Assembly (NCBI GenBank): GCA_900556515.1
Contig: USPH01000023.1
Span: 1-11,531 of the forward strand
DNA from: an uncultured Collinsella sp.
Lineage (GTDB): Bacteria > Actinomycetota > Coriobacteriia > Coriobacteriales > Coriobacteriaceae
Direction: 5' to 3'
DNA length: 11,531 bases
Part shown: one piece after another, positions 7,139-11,531 of the stretch
Numbering within the stretch: position 1 is the stretch's first letter
Layout: each line of letters starts with the position of its first letter
Notes under the pieces: model-generated
The model's input: the letters and a program-made list of their open reading frames with translations, nothing else
What the model was told of the DNA's origin: nothing
Databases searched by the model: none
Position numbers and translations under genes: made by a program

Positions 7139-7332
7139 TGCATTTCCGCAGGTCAGGAAAGTGTCTGGTCAAAATGACATCTTACTTTTCTTTTGGTCAA
7201 CCGTTTACCGCTAAATTCCTACCGTTCGTCTGTATTACGCAATGTACCTGCGGATATACGAGATGATGAGCAGCGTGTTACCATGATAAAAAATTGTTAT
7301 GAACACTTCGATAGAACCCAAAGGAGTTGCCC

Positions 7333-7989
7333 GTGAACGAGACCGTACGCCGCTTTTTGCCGATGGTCGATTTCCTGGAGCAGGTACTCGGTAAGAACAG
7401 CGAAATCGTGCTGCACGATTTCTCGGATCCCGACCACGCCATCGTCGATATTCGCAACGGCATCGTGAGCGGCCGTAAGGTCGGCGGTCCCGCCACCGAT
7501 CTGGCACTCAAGATCATGCACGATGGTAAATATCGCGATCTGCCGTTCATTACGGGCTACGAAGGCCGCGGTGCCGGTGGCAAGACGCTGGAGTCGGCGA
7601 CGTACTTCATTCGCAAGGACGGCGAGATCGTCGGCATGCTCTGCGTCAACACCGATCTTTCGGCCGTGCGCAACATCAGTGCCATGGCCCAGCAGCTTAT
7701 GGCCTGCTTTGACGCCGCTCCCGCACGCACCGAGCCCTCCCCCATCGAGGTCGAAAGCCTTTCGGAGTCCACGCAGGAGCTCATCGACCGCAGTATTTCC
7801 GAGCTGCTGAGCGCTCGCGGGCTGGATGTGACGTCGCTTGGTCAAAGCGACCGCGTGGACGTCATTCGCCACCTCAACGGCAACGGAGTGTTCATGCTCA
7901 AGGGCGCCGTAGCCTGCGCCGCCACCGCACTGGGCATCTCGGAGCCCAGCGTCTACCGCTACCTGCAAAAAGTCCGCAAGGAAGGCTAA
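7333..7989 (+). CDS. YheO/DauR-family PAS-HTH transcriptional regulator
   Basis: This 218-residue protein has the two-domain layout of the YheO/DauR family. A PAS-like sensor domain occupies about residues 7-125, with VLHDFSDPDHAIVDIRNG and SGRKVGGPATDLAL. The C-terminal helix-turn-helix lies at about 150-215, with GVFMLKGAVACAATALGIS followed by SVYRYLQKV. It probably binds a small molecule and controls the divergent permease-ssnA-ygfK block and perhaps itself; the ligand is unknown, a purine or pathway intermediate being the natural guess. The start is the GTG at 7333, six nt after a strong AAGGAG. A TTG at 7327 abuts that motif and is too close to be used. The gene ends at a strong terminator shared with ridA. 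Confidence 0.88.
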   Translation: MNETVRRFLPMVDFLEQVLGKNSEIVLHDFSDPDHAIVDIRNGIVSGRKVGGPATDLALKIMHDGKYRDLPFITGYEGRGAGGKTLESATYFIRKDGEIVGMLCVNTDLSAVRNISAMAQQLMACFDAAPARTEPSPIEVESLSESTQELIDRSISELLSARGLDVTSLGQSDRVDVIRHLNGNGVFMLKGAVACAATALGISEPSVYRYLQKVRKEG

Positions 7990-8008
7990 CCCGCTGACTC
8001 CTTGGGGA

Positions 8009-8031
8009 CGGAGGAAAACGGATCATTTTTG
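8009..8031 (+). repeat. Solo copy of the CGGAGGAAAACGGATCATTTT repeat
   Basis: This 23-bp word lies 19 bp after the regulator stop codon. It recurs inverted at 8691-8712 and, slightly changed, in direct orientation at 8744-8765. All three copies share AAACGGATCATTTT, which is far too long to recur by chance in 11.5 kb. No opposing arm is nearby, so this copy is half of the palindrome found upstream of ridA. Confidence 0.75.
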
Positions 8032-8045
8032 TCGCATCGCTTGAC

Positions 8046-8084
8046 AAAAGACCCTGCAGTTCACACGCACTGCAGGGTCTTTTT
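8046..8084. terminator. Bidirectional intrinsic terminator between regulator and ridA
   Basis: A perfect 15-bp stem (8046-8060 with 8069-8083) closes an 8-nt loop. It is followed by TTTTT on the plus strand and by TTTT on the minus strand. It lies between the stops of the convergent regulator (7989) and ridA (8114), so it can end both transcripts. Confidence 0.93.
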
Positions 8085-8113
8085 GCATGTCATGTTTAGT
8101 TGTTGCCAACGCC

Positions 8114-8491
8114 TTAGAGAGCGGCGACGACCTCGATCTCGACCAGACCGCCGGCCGGAAGGGCGGCAACCTGGAAAGCGCTGCGCGCGGGGAACGGAGC
8201 CTCGAACTTGGAGGCGTAGATCTCGTTCACGGCAGCGAAGTCGGCAATGTCGGCCAGATAGACCGTGGTCTTAACGACATCGGCAAAGGTGGCGCCGGCA
8301 GCGGTCAGCAGGGCCTCAACGTTAGCAAGGGACTGCTTAGCCTGGGCCTCGACGCCCTCGGGCATCTTGCCGGTTGCGGGGTCGATGCCCAGCTGGCCGG
8401 ACAGGAACACCATGTTGCCGGTCTGGATGCCGGGGGAATACGGGCCGATGGCTGCAGGTGCGTTATCGGAAGACACGACGGTCTTGCTCAT
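8114..8491 (-). CDS. ridA: RidA family reactive enamine/imine deaminase
   Basis: This 125-residue protein is the normal RidA/YjgF size. It carries APAAIGPYSPGI near the N-terminus, SGQLGIDPATG, and the C-terminal block FPARSAFQVAALPAGG with VEIEVV. R103 and E118 align with the R105 and E120 that position substrate in E. coli RidA. The enzyme hydrolyses reactive 2-aminoacrylate and related imines made by PLP enzymes, acting as a cytoplasmic trimer. The cysteine found in PARSCVEV of E. coli is alanine here, as in many relatives. AAGGAG stands 6 nt before the ATG at 8491. It is a single gene, convergent with the regulator and divergent from the U32 gene. Its link to the purine genes is only positional. 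Confidence 0.95.
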   Translation of the reverse strand: MSKTVVSSDNAPAAIGPYSPGIQTGNMVFLSGQLGIDPATGKMPEGVEAQAKQSLANVEALLTAAGATFADVVKTTVYLADIADFAAVNEIYASKFEAPFPARSAFQVAALPAGGLVEIEVVAAL

Positions 8492-8524
8492 GTTTTTCTC
8501 CTTACGATCAGATAGAGAGCGTGA

Positions 8525-8570
8525 GCGCGGCGTTCACACCGGGAGGCACAATTCGGTCTGAACACCGCGC
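8525..8570 (-). promoter_or_regulatory. Leader hairpin of ridA
   Basis: The arms 8525-8536 (GCGCGGCGTTCA) and 8559-8570 (TGAACACCGCGC) pair over 12 positions, with one G-U on the minus-strand RNA. ACC/GGT (8538-8540 with 8555-8557) extend the stem after one mismatch. It falls inside the predicted ridA 5' leader, about 30 nt before the start codon, and lacks a U-run. It could be an operator-like DNA palindrome or an RNA control or stability element. Confidence 0.55.
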
Positions 8571-8580
8571 TTGATTTGGG

Positions 8581-8609
8581 ATAGTACTCAAGGTTTCCGC
8601 GCGATGCAA
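8581..8609 (-). promoter_or_regulatory. Candidate ridA promoter
   Basis: On the minus strand, TTGCAT (8604-8609) and TACTAT (8581-8586) are spaced by 17 bp, giving a leader of about 80 nt. The -10 matches four of six consensus positions and the -35 three, so this is moderate support, helped by exact spacing and location. Confidence 0.4.
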
Positions 8610-8690
8610 GATTATTATCACGTTGCGAGAATATTTTATCGCCCAACGGTGCCTGTCGGCCGCTGAACGGCACGACCGGACAGTGAAGCT

Positions 8691-8765
8691 CAAAATGATC
8701 CGTTTTCCTCCGCCACCTATGGATCACCTGATCCGATGGGAACGAAGGGAAACGGATCATTTTTG
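8691..8765. repeat. Near-palindromic repeat element (two inverted arms)
   Basis: This element is symmetric about position 8727/8728. Bases 8692-8705 pair perfectly with 8750-8763, and by hand 27 of the 35 positions from 8692 to 8726 pair as Watson-Crick plus two G-T. The centre is GGATCA-CC-TGATCC (8721-8734). The outer arms are inverted copies of the word that also occurs alone at 8009-8031. It looks like a REP/MITE-type intergenic palindrome. No transposase or target-site duplication is evident. Confidence 0.75.
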
Positions 8766-8869
8766 CTGCAAGGGCTGCTGAAGACTTTATCCTGCTTGGA
8801 GCACGGGCGTCGCCCGCCGCGACGGCACCACTATACTTTTGAGTATCTGAGCATTTTGAAAGGCAGGAT

Positions 8870-11362
8870 ATGACCGCAACCGCCAGTAGAACCACCAACC
8901 GCAGACCCGAGCTCTTGGCACCCGCCGGAGGCCCGGAGCCCTTTGCCGCCGCGCTTGCTGCCGGGGCAGATGCCATCTACTGCGGCATGGGCAGCTTCAA
9001 CGCCCGCCGCAAGGCCACCAACTTTATCGACGAGGCCTTTGAGCAAGCCTGCCGAGCCGCACATCTAGCCGGGTCGCGCGTCTACGTCACGGTCAACATC
9101 GTCATCAAGCAGTCCGAGATGAGCGATGCGCTGCAACTCATCCATCGCTGCTCCACGCTGGGCGCCGACGCCTTTATCATCCAGGACTGGGGCCTGTTCT
9201 TTGAGGTCAAGCGCACCATGCCCGGCATCGAGACGCACATCTCAACCCAGGCGAACATCCACGACGACCGTGGAACCCTTTGGTGCCGCGAGCAGGGCGC
9301 CGACCGCGTGACCCTCTCGCGCGAGCTTTCCATCGACGAGATTGCCGCCATTCACGATGCCGCGCCCGATGTGGACCTGGAGGTCTTTAGCCACGGTGCC
9401 ATCTGCTTTTGCTACTCGGGTCTGTGCCTGCTGTCGAGCTTTGCCATGGCGGGCCGCTCGGCCAACCGCGGCATGTGCGCTCAGCCCTGTCGCCTGCCCT
9501 ACGAGCTGATTGACGAGAACGGCCGCTCGCTCTCCCCTGCCGGTCGCGAGCGCGCGCTGTGCCCGCGCGACACCAACACGTCGCAGCTCGTTCGCCGTCT
9601 GTATGACGCCGGCGCTGCATCGCTCAAGCTCGAGGGCCGCATGAAGGCCCCCGATTACGTGTATTCCATCGTCGATGTGTATCGTCATCAGATTGATGAC
9701 ATGCTGGCCGATGTTTCGACCTCTAAGGATGAGGATGCCGCCCGTCAGCGCCAACTCAAGCGCTGCTTTAATCGCGACTTTACGCACGCCTACCAGGATG
9801 GCACCTCGGGCGACGAGATGATGAGCTACGAGCGCTCCAACAACCGCGGCCAGATTGTGGGCACGGTGCTGGGCAGCCGTCTGGCCAACCGCGATGTACG
9901 CGGACTCAAGCCCGACGATCGCCGTCGCCGCGCCGCCATCGCCCGCATTGAGCTGCTTGAGCCCGTGGGCAAGGGCGACCTGCTGGAGCTTCGCCACGAT
10001 AACGAGTTTGACCAGTTCCTGACCACCATTGCCGCCGATGATGCCGCTGCCGGCGATGTTATCGAGTGTCGCGTGCCCCGTAGCATGCCCGAGGGCTGCC
10101 GCGTGCGCGTGATTCGAAGCCAGCGCGCCATTGACGCCGCCGGCGCCGCGCTCAAGCGCGATGTGCTGCGCCGCCGCGCCGTAGACGTGTCCGTCGGGGC
10201 GCGCCTGGGCGAGCCGTTTGCCGTTACGCTCACCTGTTGCGACGATCCTTCGCTTACGGCCACGGCCACGGGCTTTACCGTCGAGGCCGCCAAGACCCGC
10301 GCGGTCGAGGCGTCCGATCTGGTTGAGCACGTCGGGCGCATGGGCTCCTCTCCCTTTGAGGCAGCGAGCTTTGATGTGGCGCTCGATGAGGGCTGCGGTA
10401 TGGGCTTCTCCGCCGTGCACAAGGTGCGCGCCGCCGCCTGTAAAGCATTGGAGGAGGCCATTCTGGCACCGTATGAGGAGCGTGCGAAAACGCTCGAGAT
10501 TCCGGGGCTCGACAAATGTGCGCACGCCATACCCGAGCATTACCGCGATGAGCCGCAGATCTGCGCCACCGTCACCTCGCTCGAGGCCGTCGAGGCAGCC
10601 CGCGCGGAGGGTGCAACGCGCCTCTACATGACCACCGACGTGCTCGAGGCTGTCGGACTCTCCCCTGCCGATGCATTTGAGCAGGGTATCGTGCCCGTAC
10701 TCGACGAGGTCTGCCGTGCTGTTGACCACGAGCGCGTTGACCCCTGGATCAATGCCGGAGCCACCGTCGCCGTCGGCAATATCTCCGAGCTCGCCGTAGC
10801 CGCGCAGACCGGCGCCACGGCCGAGATTCGCTCTTGCCTGCCAGTGCACAACACGCCCTGCATGGAGGCGCTTGCCGAGCGTGGAGCCGGTGCGTTTTGG
10901 CTCTCGCCCGAGATCACGCTCGACGAGATTGTCTCGCTCGGCGCCGCCGCGCCCGCGGCTCTGGGCATCACCGTCTTTGGCCGCCCGCGCGTTATGACAA
11001 GCGAGCATTGCATTCTGCAGGTTGCCAACGGCTGCATCCACGATTGCGCCAACTGCCGCCTGCGCGCCCGCAAGCTCTCGCTCAAGAATATCGACGGAAA
11101 GGTCATGCCCGTCCGAACCGACATCCACGGCCGCTCTCGCCTGTACGATGCCTACCCCATCGACCTCACGCCGCAGGTCCCTCAGCTGCTCGATGCCGGC
11201 GTGCGCCGTTTCATGGTCGACGGAACTTTGCTCGAGGCCGATGAGATTGGCCGTGCCGTCGCTCGCGTCCGTCGTGCCGTCGAGGCGGCTCAAGCCGGCC
11301 GCAAGCCCGCCGCCCGCCTGCGCGGCGCTACCTCGGGCTGCATGTTTGTGGGAATTAGCTAA
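8870..11362 (+). CDS. U32 family protein (RlhA/DUF3656 type), probable RNA hydroxylation enzyme
   Basis: This 830-residue protein begins with the TIM-barrel start PELLAPAGGPEPFAAAL. It carries the U32 signature EVFSHGAICFCYSGLCLLSS at 171-190. C179, C186, C203 and C207 (GMCAQPC) are the probable Fe-S ligands known in U32 RNA-modifying enzymes. A middle DUF3656-like region follows (roughly 390-560). The C-terminal domain has C714, C722, C726 and C729 (SEHC, GC-IHDC-ANC) and then VMPVRTDIHGRSRLYDAYPI, typical of the long U32 proteins and longer than E. coli RlhA (about 650 residues). Although named peptidases, the characterised relatives RlhA and TrhP hydroxylate 23S rRNA C2501 and tRNA uridine using prephenate; the same kind of activity is expected here, but the target is not certain. 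AAAGG stands 6-7 nt before the ATG at 8870. The pseudouridine synthase gene follows after 15 bp. Confidence 0.88.
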   Translation: MTATASRTTNRRPELLAPAGGPEPFAAALAAGADAIYCGMGSFNARRKATNFIDEAFEQACRAAHLAGSRVYVTVNIVIKQSEMSDALQLIHRCSTLGADAFIIQDWGLFFEVKRTMPGIETHISTQANIHDDRGTLWCREQGADRVTLSRELSIDEIAAIHDAAPDVDLEVFSHGAICFCYSGLCLLSSFAMAGRSANRGMCAQPCRLPYELIDENGRSLSPAGRERALCPRDTNTSQLVRRLYDAGAASLKLEGRMKAPDYVYSIVDVYRHQIDDMLADVSTSKDEDAARQRQLKRCFNRDFTHAYQDGTSGDEMMSYERSNNRGQIVGTVLGSRLANRDVRGLKPDDRRRRAAIARIELLEPVGKGDLLELRHDNEFDQFLTTIAADDAAAGDVIECRVPRSMPEGCRVRVIRSQRAIDAAGAALKRDVLRRRAVDVSVGARLGEPFAVTLTCCDDPSLTATATGFTVEAAKTRAVEASDLVEHVGRMGSSPFEAASFDVALDEGCGMGFSAVHKVRAAACKALEEAILAPYEERAKTLEIPGLDKCAHAIPEHYRDEPQICATVTSLEAVEAARAEGATRLYMTTDVLEAVGLSPADAFEQGIVPVLDEVCRAVDHERVDPWINAGATVAVGNISELAVAAQTGATAEIRSCLPVHNTPCMEALAERGAGAFWLSPEITLDEIVSLGAAAPAALGITVFGRPRVMTSEHCILQVANGCIHDCANCRLRARKLSLKNIDGKVMPVRTDIHGRSRLYDAYPIDLTPQVPQLLDAGVRRFMVDGTLLEADEIGRAVARVRRAVEAAQAGRKPAARLRGATSGCMFVGIS

Positions 11363-11377
11363 CCGAAAGGCTTACAC

Positions 11378-11484
11378 GTGAACGAAGAACCTCAAGTCCT
11401 CTACTGCGACGCCTGGCTTATGGCCATCGACAAGCCCGCCGGCATGATCGTCCACGGCGACGGCACCGGCGAGCGCACGCTCAC
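11378..11484 (+). CDS. RluA-family pseudouridine synthase, N-terminus (truncated by adapter)
   Basis: The gene starts at GTG 11378 with GAAAGG seven nt upstream, 15 bp after the U32 stop, so the two are probably co-transcribed. The 35 genomic codons read NEEPQVLYCDAWLMAIDKP followed by AGMIVHGDGTGERTLT. The pattern VLY-D-x-LMAIDKPAGMIVH is the conserved opening of RluA/RluD-type synthases, which convert uridine to pseudouridine in rRNA or tRNA. The catalytic HRLD block lies beyond the window. Everything after 11484 is sequencing adapter, so the apparent continuation of the reading frame is not real protein. Confidence 0.8.
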
Positions 11485-11531
11485 CTGTCTCTTATACACA
11501 TCTCCGAGCCCACGAGACATGCGCAGATCTC
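11485..11531 (+). other. Illumina Nextera adapter contamination
   Basis: CTGTCTCTTATACACATCT (11485-11503) is the 19-bp Tn5 mosaic end. It is followed by CCGAGCCCACGAGAC (11504-11518), the rest of the read-2 transposase adapter, then the 8-base ATGCGCAG (11519-11526), which fits an i7 index, then ATCTC (11527-11531), the start of the P7 sequence. The order and spacing are exactly those of read-through on a short insert. These 47 bases are not genomic. Confidence 0.98.

Larger units (their letters stand above)
6982..7332. promoter_or_regulatory. Divergent control region between permease and regulator
   Basis: This 351-bp region is clearly more AT-rich than its surroundings, especially 7070-7300. 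It holds the permease promoter, a Fur-like sequence, several inverted repeats and repeated TGGTCAA words (7166-7172, 7194-7200, and inverted at 6982-6988). The 5' leader of the permease has a small stem CGAAA/TTTCG (6997-7001 and 7009-7013) near the ribosome site. I looked for the conserved core of a purine riboswitch and did not see it. No convincing coding sequence is present. I cannot place a confident plus-strand promoter for the regulator. Confidence 0.6.
8492..8869. promoter_or_regulatory. Divergent gap between ridA and the U32 gene
   Basis: This 378-bp non-coding region contains the ridA leader hairpin (8525-8570), a candidate ridA promoter (8581-8609), a large near-palindrome (8691-8765) and a possible -10 box for the U32 gene (TATACT, 8832-8837). 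I found no supportable -35 for the latter. Between about 8610 and 8690 I see only an AT-rich patch and no further feature. No believable coding sequence is present. Confidence 0.6.

Noticed and set aside
7327..7332. TTG start for the YheO/DauR-type regulator
   Set aside because: The AAGGAG at 7321-7326 directly abuts the TTG, leaving no spacing; GTG 7333 has normal spacing.
8691..8765. CRISPR array or CRISPR-like repeats
   Set aside because: There are only three copies in mixed orientation, with no regular spacing, unique spacers or cas genes.
9242..11293. Long minus-strand open frame opposite the U32 gene
   Set aside because: Same kind of shadow; the plus-strand protein has clear U32 motifs throughout and this frame has none.
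11485..11503. Tn5/IS50 end as a real insertion element
   Set aside because: It is the engineered 19-bp mosaic end directly followed by Illumina adapter and index sequence, with no transposase or second end.

Overview
The window looks like a contig end from a GC-rich (about 60% by eye) anaerobic gut actinobacterium of the Coriobacteriia, most likely Collinsella or a close relative. This rests on gene content (YgfK, SsnA and a selenium-type molybdenum hydroxylase beside an NCS2 purine permease), codon bias and the style of the intergenic repeats. It is an inference, since the window holds no rRNA or other taxonomic marker.

Region 1 (1-6981, minus strand) is one purine-catabolism gene block. 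In transcription order it encodes an NCS2 uracil/xanthine-type permease, the metal-dependent aminohydrolase SsnA, the large Fe-S flavoprotein YgfK, an RnfB-like protein with four [4Fe-4S] motifs, and the N-terminal [2Fe-2S] part of a xanthine-dehydrogenase-type molybdenum hydroxylase cut by the left edge. The same families cluster in E. coli (ygfK-ssnA-xdhD-xanQ region) and in gut anaerobes that degrade urate and xanthine through a selenium/molybdenum route. A plausible division of labour is purine import by the permease, deamination or hydrolysis by SsnA, hydroxylation/oxidation by the molybdenum enzyme, and electron transfer through YgfK and the polyferredoxin. The gaps before ssnA and ygfK are filled with small perfect hairpins.

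Region 2 (6982-7989) is an AT-rich divergent control region and, on the plus strand, a YheO/DauR-type PAS-HTH regulator. The minus side carries a good sigma70-type promoter for the permease (TTGAGA, 17 bp, TACGAT) overlapped by a Fur-box-like sequence. Inverted repeats upstream of it could be regulator sites.

Region 3 (7990-8869) holds a bidirectional intrinsic terminator between the convergent regulator and ridA, the ridA gene with a long leader hairpin, and a 72-bp near-palindrome (8692-8763). One arm of this palindrome recurs as a solo copy downstream of ridA.

Region 4 (8870-11484, plus strand) encodes an 830-residue U32-family protein (RlhA/DUF3656 type, probable RNA-modifying enzyme) followed by the start of an RluA-family pseudouridine synthase.

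The last 47 bases (11485-11531) are not genomic. They are Illumina Nextera adapter: Tn5 mosaic end, read-2 adapter, an 8-base index and the first bases of P7. They truncate the pseudouridine synthase gene artificially.
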